A stretch of DNA of 61,514 nt from a bacterium (lineage in GTDB: Bacteria; Cyanobacteriota; Vampirovibrionia; Gastranaerophilales; Gastranaerophilaceae). Within the stretch, counting starts at the first letter, position 1. Every line of letters starts with the position of its first letter. The notes under the pieces were generated by a model. The model saw only the letters and a program-made list of their open reading frames with translations, was not told the DNA's origin and did not search any database. The translations under genes and the position numbers were made by a program. Positions 7,872 through 16,423 of the stretch are shown one piece after another. The stretch lies in NCBI GenBank assembly GCA_017629215.1, contig JAGBXP010000025.1:1-61514 (forward strand), in the 5' to 3' direction.

Positions 7872-8843
7872 ATGAGTACATTAGGTGATATGCTAAATTT
7901 AAAGTTCGATTCTTTGCTAGATTTTGCAGAGGCATTTCCTAATGAGGAAGCGTGTATAAAGTATCTTGAACAACTTATTTGGTACGGCATACCAGTTAGT
8001 CCTTTCAACAGAGCATCTAAGGTCTACACTTGTGCAAATGGAAAGTACTTCTGTAAGGAAACTAAAAAATACTTCACGATAAAAACTGGGACTATGTTTG
8101 AGAACTCAAAAGTAAGCTTGCGTCAGTGGTTTATGGCAACTTATCTTGTCACAAGTAATTCAAGTGGTTGCTCAGCAACGAACTTAGCAAGAAAAATCGG
8201 GGTAACAAGAAAAACTGCTCATTATATGCTTTTGAAGCTAAGTGTAAATCTAGGATTTGAAAACCGTAATAAGCTATCAAATGTGGTAGAAGTTGATGAA
8301 TCTTATGTTGGAGGAAAGAACAAAAATCGCCATAGAGATAAAAGATATAAAGGTGTACAAGGTCGAGCCGCAAAAGATAAAGTTCCTGTTTTTGGAATGA
8401 TAGAGAGAGATGGAAAACTTAACGCTTTTGTTGTCAATGATGTTGGGTCAAAAACTCTTACAAAATGGGTTGCACGATTTGTTACACCATCTTCTGTTGT
8501 TATGTCTGATGAGTGGAAAAGTTATAATTGCCTTAATTCGCATTATGAACACCATATAGTAGAACATGGCAAAGGACAATATGTATCAGAAAGTGCCCAT
8601 ACTAACACGATGGAAGGTTTCTGGTCTATACTAAAGAGTTCTATTTGTAGTGTTTATCGACATGTTAGTCGGAAGTACATGCAATACTATGTAAATTCTT
8701 CCGTTTTTAGGTATAATACAAGAAAGATGAGTGATTGTGAACGAATGCTTTGGGCATTACAACATTCAACTAAGAATATAACTCAAGGAGAGCTTATTCA
8801 TGGATTTCGAAATAAAATTAGAGTTAAGGCGTACGCTGCATAA
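7872..8843 (+). CDS. IS1595-family DDE transposase
   Basis: 323 residues. The N-terminal third carries a helix-turn-helix-like segment (ARKIGVTRKTAHYML). The ISXO2-like DDE core shows the first Asp in VEVDESYVGG, the second in MSDEWKSY and the terminal acidic residue in HTNTMEGFW, all typical of IS1595. The zinc-ribbon cysteines often found at the N-terminus are reduced to scattered Cys (YTCANGKYFCK). It is full length and undamaged, so it is probably active. Its 3' end overlaps the first passenger gene by 44 bases, linking their expression. Confidence 0.95.
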   Translation: MSTLGDMLNLKFDSLLDFAEAFPNEEACIKYLEQLIWYGIPVSPFNRASKVYTCANGKYFCKETKKYFTIKTGTMFENSKVSLRQWFMATYLVTSNSSGCSATNLARKIGVTRKTAHYMLLKLSVNLGFENRNKLSNVVEVDESYVGGKNKNRHRDKRYKGVQGRAAKDKVPVFGMIERDGKLNAFVVNDVGSKTLTKWVARFVTPSSVVMSDEWKSYNCLNSHYEHHIVEHGKGQYVSESAHTNTMEGFWSILKSSICSVYRHVSRKYMQYYVNSSVFRYNTRKMSDCERMLWALQHSTKNITQGELIHGFRNKIRVKAYAA

Positions 8844-9270
8844 ATGTTGTGATGATGATTTCGCACAAGACTTTATACCTATGGCTGAAAGTTTCTATAC
8901 CAAGCTTTTTGAGTTAGCTGATTTTCCTTTTATCACTGAAGTAATCAAAGAGCGTAGATTGTTTGTCGAACGAGCTATAAAGTACTTTATACTTAATCGT
9001 CAACCAATAACTGTATTAAAGAAAGTTAGTGGCAAGTTTCGCTACACTGATAAACAATCATACAAAGAGTTAGAAAGTTATATTTTAAAGCTTACAAATC
9101 TTGCTCTACAATGTCATAGACCTTATGAGTTAACAAGAAACTTTTCAAATGAGTTTCAAGTTAAGTTCTATGATGTATTCAAATACGCTTTTGAAGACAA
9201 ATATCTGACTTATAGTGAATTTGATAGGAATATTGAAAAGCTATACTATTCTAATAAACATCACAAGTAG
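8800..9270 (+). CDS. IS1595 passenger protein 1, unknown function
   Basis: 156 residues, mainly helical and charged, with no membrane segment and no family I recognise. AAGGAG lies 9 bases before ATG 8800, inside the end of the transposase gene, so translation is probably coupled. Its place between transposase and terminator, inside the inverted repeats, shows it travels with the element. It could be an accessory transposition factor, a regulator or an immunity partner for passenger 2; nothing in the sequence decides. Confidence 0.75.
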   Translation: MDFEIKLELRRTLHKCCDDDFAQDFIPMAESFYTKLFELADFPFITEVIKERRLFVERAIKYFILNRQPITVLKKVSGKFRYTDKQSYKELESYILKLTNLALQCHRPYELTRNFSNEFQVKFYDVFKYAFEDKYLTYSEFDRNIEKLYYSNKHHK

Positions 9271-9393
9271 CAAGAAGCTATTGTAATTATTGGGTAAAAC
9301 GAAACCAACCCTTAATACTTCTTAACATAGAAGGCAATTGTTGTGCCTAGAAATACTTTATATAGGTATAGGGAAATATTAGGGGATATTTAT

Positions 9394-10755
9394 ATGTATT
9401 TAACAGAACTTACAGATTTTGATAATATAGGGTGGAAGTTACATTTACCAGTTATGGATAATGCTTCTGACCCTTTGACACGAGATATTTGCAATTTCTT
9501 AGATGAGAAATATGGAATAACGTCACCTACTGGTGGTGGTGAATTTCGTGTTTCTAAAAATGGGTCAAATGTTTATAAAGTTGGTTGTGGTGGTAGCTTT
9601 AAAAACAGTAAGGGGATGACTATATATGGAATAACTGGCTCACCAGATGAAACTTTTGACTTAGCTAAAGAAATAGAAGAAAAGTTTGGTGCTAGGATTA
9701 AGAAACTTGGAACTTCTTTAAATAAAGGTGAATATCCAATTACTGAGTCTGTTTCTACAAGATTTGTTTTGGCCGACAATCCTACAATAATGACAGATTA
9801 TTGTAGACATGATGGTTTTGGTAAATTAACAGGGACTTTAGTTAACCCTAAATTTCCAAGTTGGGTAAAAGGAAATGTGGCTTTAGAGAATGAATTTAGA
9901 GCTGGTTATTCAATGCTTGAGTGTATTGATAATTGTGGAGAAATTGTAACTGGTAAAATGCAAAATGGAATTCCTAAACCAATTTTAGAAGCATTTGGAC
10001 CGAATTTCTTGAAAGAATATCCTGATTTATTAAAAACAATACCTGATAGAGTCAAGAATGGTAACCTAACTTTTGCAAAACATGTTTTGAAATCATTAGG
10101 TAGTGGTCATATTTATACTCAATTAGAATTAGATAGAGATATTGATTTATTAGGACGACGAGTAAGTCTTAATATGTTATCAGGTCCAGAATATATTAGA
10201 AAAACTCAAGTTGAACTACCAAGCAAACTAGGTAAATATGTAACCGATTTTAACAATGAAGCAAGATTAAGCCATGTTCTTTCTATGGATGAAAATATAC
10301 TTAAACAGGCCTTAAATGAGTTAAAAAAAGATTCACCTGAAGTTTTTGATAATCTAGTAAAACACTATGACGAAATCTCTGGGAGACATTTTTCTTTGAG
10401 AAAACCTCAGATTAAATCACTTGTTGAAACAATTAACAAACGAAGTTTAACAGCTCGACCTCAAAACCAAATAGTAGCAGAATTGGCTTCAGAGTGGAAT
10501 TCCGTTCCAAATACAAAACCTACAACCAGTACTACTCCAAAACCTACTTGGGTAGATGATATAGTTGCTAAATTTAACTCAAAAGGTGGTAAAGTCGGTT
10601 TATGTGTTGTTGGAGCTGTTGCATTAGCTGGAGTAGCTACATCTATATTTGCACAAAGTAACAACAAAGAATTACTAGCAACAAACAAACCTAGTAAGCA
10701 AACAAATATTTATGGTAATTGTTACACAATGTCTAAAGGCAATATGACTGTTTAG
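9394..10755 (+). CDS. IS1595 passenger protein 2, large unknown protein with a C-terminal hydrophobic segment
   Basis: About 453 residues from ATG 9394, chosen because AGGGG sits 8 bases upstream; a GTG at 9343 in the same frame has no ribosome site. The N-terminal ~100 residues contain a W-K-L-H-L...EFRV...GMTIYG pattern, faintly reminiscent of the WK-x-H start of phosphothreonine-lyase-like domains; this resemblance is weak and untested. The middle is a helical/mixed domain. A Thr/Pro-rich linker follows near residues 375-395, then a hydrophobic segment (GLCVVGAVALAGVATSIFA) near the C-terminus, and a short tail. It could be a membrane-tethered effector or defence protein; no function is assigned. 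Confidence 0.7.
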   Translation: MYLTELTDFDNIGWKLHLPVMDNASDPLTRDICNFLDEKYGITSPTGGGEFRVSKNGSNVYKVGCGGSFKNSKGMTIYGITGSPDETFDLAKEIEEKFGARIKKLGTSLNKGEYPITESVSTRFVLADNPTIMTDYCRHDGFGKLTGTLVNPKFPSWVKGNVALENEFRAGYSMLECIDNCGEIVTGKMQNGIPKPILEAFGPNFLKEYPDLLKTIPDRVKNGNLTFAKHVLKSLGSGHIYTQLELDRDIDLLGRRVSLNMLSGPEYIRKTQVELPSKLGKYVTDFNNEARLSHVLSMDENILKQALNELKKDSPEVFDNLVKHYDEISGRHFSLRKPQIKSLVETINKRSLTARPQNQIVAELASEWNSVPNTKPTTSTTPKPTWVDDIVAKFNSKGGKVGLCVVGAVALAGVATSIFAQSNNKELLATNKPSKQTNIYGNCYTMSKGNMTV

Positions 10756-10791
10756 TTTAATACATAATACCAAATCAAGTATTTACATTAT

Positions 10792-10819
10792 GAGCTAGTT
10801 ATAAATTTATAACTAGCTC
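10792..10819 (+). terminator. 28-bp perfect palindrome, likely terminator of the IS passenger genes
   Basis: A perfect inverted repeat, starting GAGCTAGTT and ending AACTAGCTC, lies 36 bases after the stop of passenger 2 and just inside the right inverted repeat. Only a weak T run follows. A protein-binding site is the alternative. Confidence 0.6.
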
Positions 10820-10833
10820 TAGTTTGATAATTG

Positions 10834-10857
10834 ACTGTAAAGTTCTACTCACTCACC
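10834..10857 (-). repeat. Right terminal inverted repeat of the IS1595 element
   Basis: Read on the minus strand it begins GGTGAGTGAGTAG. It differs from the left repeat at one of 24 positions. The second TAATTATT target copy follows at 10858-10865. Confidence 0.92.
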
Positions 10858-10865
10858 TAATTATT
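10858..10865. repeat. Right 8-bp target site duplication (TAATTATT)
   Basis: Identical to 7761-7768 and directly abuts the right inverted repeat. Confidence 0.9.
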
Positions 10866-10890
10866 TATATGAATAAAAATTTATATATAA

Positions 10891-10919
10891 TTAAAACATC
10901 AAATAATTTATGGTATATT
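10891..10919 (+). promoter_or_regulatory. Promoter of the membrane protein-mtnA operon
   Basis: TTAAAA (10891-10896), a 17-base spacer and an extended -10 TGG-TATATT (10911-10919). It lies just outside the IS element, so the insertion left it intact but replaced the sequence upstream of -35. Confidence 0.5.
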
Positions 10920-11013
10920 AGGATAATGGAGAGTAAATAATTTAGCTTGGTTAGTAATATAGAACATAATGTTATTGTTATAAGCTATATAATGTAGCAC
11001 AAAAGGAGGTTTT

Positions 11014-11499
11014 ATGAACTTATTATTGTTGAAACAATTATCCATACTAAGTGTAATAGCAGGTGCTTTTGTTGGCTTAATAGCAACTATACCATTTCTT
11101 TTTTGGTTATCAATGTTAGTTATTATGTTTTGGATTTCTGCATTTATTCTTGTATATTTGAAACAAAATAATTTTATCGGTATTATAAATGTTCGAGAAG
11201 GAAGTATTTTAGGTGCGTTAATAGGATTTGTCTCCTTTTTAGCATTTTCTCTAGCGTTTATTCCTATAAGCTCTTTGTTAGGATTAATTTTTAAATCATA
11301 TTCATTGGATGTCCTTAGGTTTTTTATGAACGATTTTGGAAGTTTTATTGTGCTACTTCTACTTGTTATTTCAATTGCAGGATTATCAGCATTATTTAAT
11401 GGTTTTACAGGATTAATTGTTGCGTATTTATATGAACTTATTACAGGATTAAAAAAAGAGAATAACGATAATAATAGTATAGATTTTACAATAGAATAG
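11014..11499 (+). CDS. Four-segment integral membrane protein, unknown
   Basis: 161 residues with about four hydrophobic segments and a short acidic/Asn-rich C-terminal tail. AAAAGGAGG precedes ATG 11014 by about 6 bases. No family recognised. It lies 16 bases upstream of mtnA, so co-transcription is likely, though a role in methionine salvage is not implied by its sequence. Confidence 0.75.
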   Translation: MNLLLLKQLSILSVIAGAFVGLIATIPFLFWLSMLVIMFWISAFILVYLKQNNFIGIINVREGSILGALIGFVSFLAFSLAFIPISSLLGLIFKSYSLDVLRFFMNDFGSFIVLLLLVISIAGLSALFNGFTGLIVAYLYELITGLKKENNDNNSIDFTIE

Positions 11500-11515
11500 A
11501 AAGGGTAGTTAAAGA

Positions 11516-12574
11516 ATGGCATTTGAATCAAAAATTAGACCAATAACTTGGGAAAATGGTAAATCTAAAATGATAGATCAAACAATTATTCCTTATGAAT
11601 ATAAATATATAGAAATTACATCAGGTGATGATATGTTTAATGCAATCAGAAACATGATAGTAAGGGGTGCTCCAGCAATAGGGATAGCAGGAGCGCAAGG
11701 AATTGTATTATATGCACAAGAAGGTAGAGGTAAATATAATAATATTGATGAATTCAAGGCTTATTTGCTAGAAAAAGCTGATTATATGGCAACTTCTCGT
11801 CCTACAGCTGTAAATTTAATGTGGGCTTGTGAAGAGCAAAGAAAAATTATTAAGAATTCTTGTTCTGACATGCAAGGGCTAATTAAAGAATTAACCGACA
11901 AAGCTATTGAAATCGAATTAGATGATATTAATAGATGTAAATTGATGGGAGATTTTGGTGCAGAGGTTGTTCCAAAAGGTGCAACTATATTAACTCATTG
12001 TAATGCTGGAGCACTCGCTACAGGTGGTTATGGTACAGCTTTAGGAGTTATTCGTTCAGCTTTTGCTAAGGATAATACTATACAAGTCTTTGCTGATGAG
12101 ACCCGTCCTCGTCAACAGGGTGCAAGACTTACAACCTTTGAACTTGCAATGGATGGCATTCCTGTAACATTAATTACAGATGGAATGTGCTCTTATTTTA
12201 TGAATAAAGGTATGATTGATATGGTTATTGTAGGAGCTGATAGGATTGCTGCAAATGGTGATACAGCAAATAAAATAGGGACTTATACAGTCGCTATAGC
12301 TGCTAAATATCATAATATACCATTTTATGTTGCAGCTCCACTTTCTACCATTGATATATCAATAAAAACAGGAGCAGAAATTCCTATTGAAGAAAGAGCA
12401 AAAGAAGAAGTTACACACATAAATGGTGAACGCATCTGTGCATTGGAAGGAGTAAATATTATTAACCCAGGCTTTGACGTAACTCCAAATGAGCTTATAG
12501 CTGGTATTATTACTGAAAAGGGAATTCTTAGACCTGATTATAAAAAATCTATAGCAGAAGTTTTCAATAAATAA
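11516..12574 (+). CDS. mtnA: S-methyl-5-thioribose-1-phosphate isomerase
   Basis: 352 residues, normal family length. The diagnostic segments are IVRGAPAIGIAGA, RPTAVNLMWA, THCNAGALATGG with its catalytic Cys, DETRPRQQGARLT, and VGADRIAANGDTANKIGT with its catalytic Asp. It isomerises MTR-1-P to MTRu-1-P in methylthioadenosine recycling. It acts after the phosphorylase MtnP, encoded far away at 52908-53705. The later methionine-salvage genes (mtnB, C, D) are not here, so the product may instead enter a DHAP-type shunt (inference). Confidence 0.95.
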   Translation: MAFESKIRPITWENGKSKMIDQTIIPYEYKYIEITSGDDMFNAIRNMIVRGAPAIGIAGAQGIVLYAQEGRGKYNNIDEFKAYLLEKADYMATSRPTAVNLMWACEEQRKIIKNSCSDMQGLIKELTDKAIEIELDDINRCKLMGDFGAEVVPKGATILTHCNAGALATGGYGTALGVIRSAFAKDNTIQVFADETRPRQQGARLTTFELAMDGIPVTLITDGMCSYFMNKGMIDMVIVGADRIAANGDTANKIGTYTVAIAAKYHNIPFYVAAPLSTIDISIKTGAEIPIEERAKEEVTHINGERICALEGVNIINPGFDVTPNELIAGIITEKGILRPDYKKSIAEVFNK

Positions 12575-12588
12575 AATAGCGAAATCTT

Positions 12589-13371
12589 TTATTTTTTTAA
12601 TATAGGGACTGCATTTAATAATTTTTTAGTGTAGTCTTCTTTTGGGTACTTAAATAATGTACTTGTATAATTTTCTTCAACAAGAGAACCAAAATACATT
12701 ATTCCAACTCTATCTGCAAGATATTTTATCACATTCATATCGTGTGAAATAAATAAAATTGTTAAATCTTTTTTTAATCTTAATTCTTTTAATAAGTTTA
12801 TAATTTGAGCTTGAATGCTTGCATCTAACGCGCTTACAGGTTCATCTGCTATTAATAATTTAGGATTTAGTACTAATGCTCTAGCAATAGCTATTCTCTG
12901 TCGCTGTCCTCCAGAAAATTCATGAGGGTAGAGCTTAAGCACTGAGTCTTGCAAACCAACATCGGCAATAATTTCTTTTATTATTTCGTCCTTTTCTTTT
13001 TTTGTATATTTTGTATTTATATCCAAAGGCTCTTTAAGAATTTCTTCAATTTTCATTTTAGGGTTTAAGCTTGAATAAGGATTTTGAAAAACCATTTGAA
13101 CATTAGTTGGATATAATTTCTTTGATAAATTATTTTGATTATATATAGATTCACCTTGATATAAGATATCACCATCTTTTGGTTTGATGAGCTTAGTAAT
13201 GCCTTTAGCTAAGGTAGATTTTCCACAACCTGATTCTCCTGCTAATGCATATATTTCTCCTCTTAAAATTTTCAAAGAAACATTGTTAACTGCAAGGATA
13301 TCAGAATTAGCTTTATTGTTTATACTCTTGTATTCAATTGAAAGATTTTTAGTTTCTAATAAAATTTCCAT
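12589..13371 (-). CDS. Oligopeptide/dipeptide-type ABC transporter ATPase (DppF/OppF-like)
   Basis: 260 residues. Walker A GESGCGKST, Q-loop VFQNPYSSLNP, signature FSGGQRQRIAIARAL, Walker B LLIADEPVSALD and H-loop ISHD are all intact. The LNPKMKI segment after the Q-loop is characteristic of the DppF/OppF/NikE group. It is about 60 residues shorter than usual because the C-terminal oligopeptide-transporter extension, often with FeS cysteines, is missing. No permease, binding protein or partner ATPase gene is nearby. It converges with mtnA. Confidence 0.88.
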   Translation of the reverse strand: MEILLETKNLSIEYKSINNKANSDILAVNNVSLKILRGEIYALAGESGCGKSTLAKGITKLIKPKDGDILYQGESIYNQNNLSKKLYPTNVQMVFQNPYSSLNPKMKIEEILKEPLDINTKYTKKEKDEIIKEIIADVGLQDSVLKLYPHEFSGGQRQRIAIARALVLNPKLLIADEPVSALDASIQAQIINLLKELRLKKDLTILFISHDMNVIKYLADRVGIMYFGSLVEENYTSTLFKYPKEDYTKKLLNAVPILKK

Positions 13372-13422
13372 ATAAATATTTTACCACATTTTGTGCTAAA
13401 ATCGATATAGGAGGGTTCGGTT

Positions 13423-14448
13423 ATGTTTGAAAATTTATTTCCAAAGTTTATAAATACAAAAAATCTTATATTTTATATAATAGCAATTTTATTCATTGTT
13501 TTTATCGCTAAGATAAAAGATGTTGCGATATTATTTTTCGCATCTTATGTTATAGCTTGCTCTTTAAATCCATTAGTTGATATTTTAGAACGAAAATTCA
13601 AACGTAGTATTTCATCAGCTATAGTTTTATTATTGGCTGTTATAATAATTGGAGTATTTTTTGTTCCTGTAATAGCAATGGCTGGACACGAAATAAAGTC
13701 GTTTGTTAATCATATTCCTCAGTACATAGATTATATTAAAGAATTTATTACAAGTACTCCCTTGATTAATAAATCATTAATTGCAGAATTTAATATTAGT
13801 GATTTTATTTCATCAACATCTAGTTTTACAACTAATTTTGTTAATAAATCTATTACTGTAAGTGTAAATTTTGCATCTGCAATGGTATATTTTTTAGCAG
13901 CTTTAATTATTATATATTACTTTATGGCTGATAAAGAGCTTGTTAAGAATACTTATATGAGATTATTTCCAGAATCAATGAAAAACAGAGCTGACGAAAT
14001 CATTGAATCAATTTCTAAAAAAATTGGTGGTTATGTGATTGCACAAATTACAACAATGACAAGTGTTGGAATTATAATGGCAATAGGTTTAATGTTGGTG
14101 AAAGTTGACTATGCAATTTTACTAGGACTTATTACAGCAATTCTTGATATTGTACCAGTTGTTGGACCAGCTTTAGCACTTGCGATATGTTTAATTACAG
14201 CATATCATTCAGGGCCAATTACAATAGCTTTAATTCTTTTAGTATTTTCGATAGCACAAATAGCTGAAAATAATCTTGTAAGACCTTATATTTTTGGTAA
14301 ATTCTTAGATATTCATCCTTTGATAATATATTTATTTTTGTTTATAACAGCACAACATTTAGGTGTTGTTGGTGTGATTTTTGCACCAGCTATAGCAGCT
14401 ACAGTTTGTGTTTTAATAGAAGAATTATATATAAAGAACATTAATTAA
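13423..14448 (+). CDS. AI-2E family (PerM/YdiK-type) membrane transporter
   Basis: 341 residues with about eight hydrophobic segments in the family layout: two N-terminal pairs, a long amphipathic loop, then the VDYAILLGLITAILDIVPVVGP and LDIHPLI signature regions. The family exports small solutes; members have been linked to AI-2 and to Na+/H+ exchange, so the substrate is undetermined. GGAGGG precedes ATG 13423. The next gene starts 3 bases after its stop. Confidence 0.9.
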   Translation: MFENLFPKFINTKNLIFYIIAILFIVFIAKIKDVAILFFASYVIACSLNPLVDILERKFKRSISSAIVLLLAVIIIGVFFVPVIAMAGHEIKSFVNHIPQYIDYIKEFITSTPLINKSLIAEFNISDFISSTSSFTTNFVNKSITVSVNFASAMVYFLAALIIIYYFMADKELVKNTYMRLFPESMKNRADEIIESISKKIGGYVIAQITTMTSVGIIMAIGLMLVKVDYAILLGLITAILDIVPVVGPALALAICLITAYHSGPITIALILLVFSIAQIAENNLVRPYIFGKFLDIHPLIIYLFLFITAQHLGVVGVIFAPAIAATVCVLIEELYIKNIN

Positions 14449-14451
14449 AAC

Positions 14452-15972
14452 ATGGATAGATTTTTATATACATCAAATAAATCACAGTCATTATGCAATT
14501 TATGGATGGCATATCCAGCTTGTAAGTCTTTTGCGTTAGCATCATTAGGGTATATTTGGTTATATAAGATTGCAGATGAATTAGAGGGGATAAATCCTTT
14601 TTTAATTAATACTGATACAGAAGCAACTTCATCAAAAGCTGATGCGATTGCTTTTTCAATGTCTTTCGATTTTGATTTTATGGGTGTCTTTGAAATTTTA
14701 GAGAAAAATAATATACCATTTCTTCAAACGAACAGGGATAATTCTAGTCCAATCATTTTTGCAGGAGGACCAGTTATAACTACAAATCCAGAACCTTATA
14801 AGCATATTTTTGATTTTATGGTTATTGGTGATGGAGAGACTGTTTTTATAAAAGTCTTAGAAATTTTAAAGCAAAGCTTTTCAAAAGATAAGACTTTAAA
14901 AGAATTATCTAAAATAGAAGGAGTTTATGTCCCAAAATTTAATTCAAATGTAAAAAAAATAAGTGAAAGCTTTGAACAAGTTATTTATACTCCAATCATT
15001 AGTGATGAAAGCTATTTTAAAGATACTTTTATAATTGAAGTTTCTAGAGGATGTATGAATAGATGTGCTTTTTGTATAGCTTCGTATTTGAATTTACCAT
15101 TTAGGTATAATAGCTATTCTAAAATAATTGATGCTTTAGAACTTGGGCTTAGATATACTAATAAAATTGCACTTTTGGGCGCTCAAATAAGCGCACATCC
15201 TGATTTTGATAAAATAATGAAATATATAGAAGCTAAAATTGATTCTGGTATTGAGATAGAATTAGGAATATCATCATTGAGAACAGATTCAATATCTCCA
15301 GAATTAATTCAAACTCTTGTAAAAGGTGGTCAACGATCTTCAACAATAGCAATAGAAGCAGCGAGTGATAGATTAAGGAATTTTATCAATAAAAACCTAA
15401 AAGAAGAGCAAATTTTAAATGCAATAAAAATTGCTAGAGAAAATAATTTAAAAAGCTTAAAAATTTATTCAATGATAGGCATACCAACAGAAACTCAAGA
15501 TGATATTGAAGAATTTTTAAATTTAGCTAAAAAAATAAAACAAGACAATAAAGGTTTTGAAATTACATTCTCTTTTTCAACATTTGTACCAAAACCTCAA
15601 ACACCATTACAATGGGCAAAAAGAGAAGATACCAAAACTTTAGAAAAAAAACAAAAATATTTAGAAAAAGAATTAGCAAAGCTTGGTATTAGTTCAAAAT
15701 TTTCTAGTCCTAAATGGGATTATTGGCAAACATTACTTTCTCGAGGCGATGAAAATTTAGCTAATTTTTTAATTGAAGTATATAAGCTAGGTGGTAAAAA
15801 TGGTGCTTATAAAACGGCATTTAAAAAATACCAAAATTTAATAAATTCAAAATCAATCAATGGATTTGATTTGAATGACATATTACCTTGGGATTTTATT
15901 GAAAATAATCCTCGAAAAGAATTGCTAATAAAAGAATATAATCGCTTACAAAAATACAGTAGTTCTACTTAA
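14452..15972 (+). CDS. Radical SAM protein with cobalamin-binding-like N-terminal domain
   Basis: 506 residues. The N-terminal ~180 residues have a Rossmann-like layout (FSMSFDFDFMG, IIFAGGPVITTNPEP, VIGDGE) as in B12-binding/radical SAM proteins. The cluster motif is C201-M-N-R-C205-A-F-C208. This is the group of uncharacterised B12-binding radical SAM oxidoreductases; the substrate is unknown. It is tightly coupled to the AI-2E transporter upstream (3-base gap) and overlaps the convergent lipoprotein gene by 8 bases. Confidence 0.85.
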   Translation: MDRFLYTSNKSQSLCNLWMAYPACKSFALASLGYIWLYKIADELEGINPFLINTDTEATSSKADAIAFSMSFDFDFMGVFEILEKNNIPFLQTNRDNSSPIIFAGGPVITTNPEPYKHIFDFMVIGDGETVFIKVLEILKQSFSKDKTLKELSKIEGVYVPKFNSNVKKISESFEQVIYTPIISDESYFKDTFIIEVSRGCMNRCAFCIASYLNLPFRYNSYSKIIDALELGLRYTNKIALLGAQISAHPDFDKIMKYIEAKIDSGIEIELGISSLRTDSISPELIQTLVKGGQRSSTIAIEAASDRLRNFINKNLKEEQILNAIKIARENNLKSLKIYSMIGIPTETQDDIEEFLNLAKKIKQDNKGFEITFSFSTFVPKPQTPLQWAKREDTKTLEKKQKYLEKELAKLGISSKFSSPKWDYWQTLLSRGDENLANFLIEVYKLGGKNGAYKTAFKKYQNLINSKSINGFDLNDILPWDFIENNPRKELLIKEYNRLQKYSSST

Positions 15973-16354
15973 TAAAACCTTTTAAGGTAGTATTAAGGCA
16001 GTCAAAACTAGAAGTACAAGCTGAATCAATGTAGCGAGAAATTTTCCCCATGTTGGTAAAAGTTGTTACATAAGGTAGTCTTGGTTGAATGTTATATCTT
16101 TGATTAAAAGCTTTTGTATCCTTGGATGCAATATCAAGCTCCACAAAATTATATACATTACCTAGTTTTTGTTGAGATTTTCTAAATTGAGCAAGAGCAT
16201 TTTGATAACCATCTGACCACTGTGCGTAAACTAAAACTGCTAATGGTTTTCTGCTTACTTGCGCAAAACCTTCCTCAAAAGTCATTGCATAAGAGCAAGC
16301 TGTAAAAAATAATAGATAGGCAAGTAAAATAATAATGTTTAATGTTTTTTTCAT
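15965..16354 (-). CDS. Thioredoxin-like lipoprotein lacking the redox CXXC
   Basis: About 129 residues from ATG 16354, chosen because GGAG lies about 8 bases upstream; a TTG at 16366 is also in frame. A lipoprotein-type signal peptide ends FFTAC-S. The mature part follows a thioredoxin fold (LAVLVYAQW..., cis-Pro in RLPYV), but the active-site position reads WSDGYQ instead of WCxxC. It should therefore be a non-redox thioredoxin-fold protein or an adaptor. A C-terminal Cys pair (CTSSFDC) may form a disulfide. Confidence 0.75.
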   Translation of the reverse strand: MKKTLNIIILLAYLLFFTACSYAMTFEEGFAQVSRKPLAVLVYAQWSDGYQNALAQFRKSQQKLGNVYNFVELDIASKDTKAFNQRYNIQPRLPYVTTFTNMGKISRYIDSACTSSFDCLNTTLKGFIK

Positions 16355-16423
16355 GAATAACTCCAAATATGATATCAGAGGGTGAATATATTAAATTCTA
16401 CACTCACCCTCTAAATAAACCAA

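Larger units (their letters stand above)
7769..10857. mobile_element. IS1595-family insertion element with two passenger genes, 3089 bp
   Basis: It is bounded by 24-bp terminal inverted repeats (7769-7792 and 10834-10857) with 23 of 24 bases matching; only position 4 differs (A left, G right). A perfect 8-bp target duplication flanks it. It encodes an IS1595/ISXO2-type DDE transposase and two further genes on the same strand, closed by a 28-bp perfect palindrome just inside the right end. Intact ends and identical target duplications point to a recent insertion. It separates the patatin gene from the divergent membrane-protein/mtnA genes without breaking either. IS1595-family members carrying passenger genes are known; these two passengers I do not recognise. 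Confidence 0.93.

Noticed and set aside
10908-11531. 207-residue minus-strand frame over the membrane gene
   Set aside because: The plus-strand frame has AAAAGGAGG, a promoter and clean membrane segments; the minus frame lacks a ribosome site and is its shadow.
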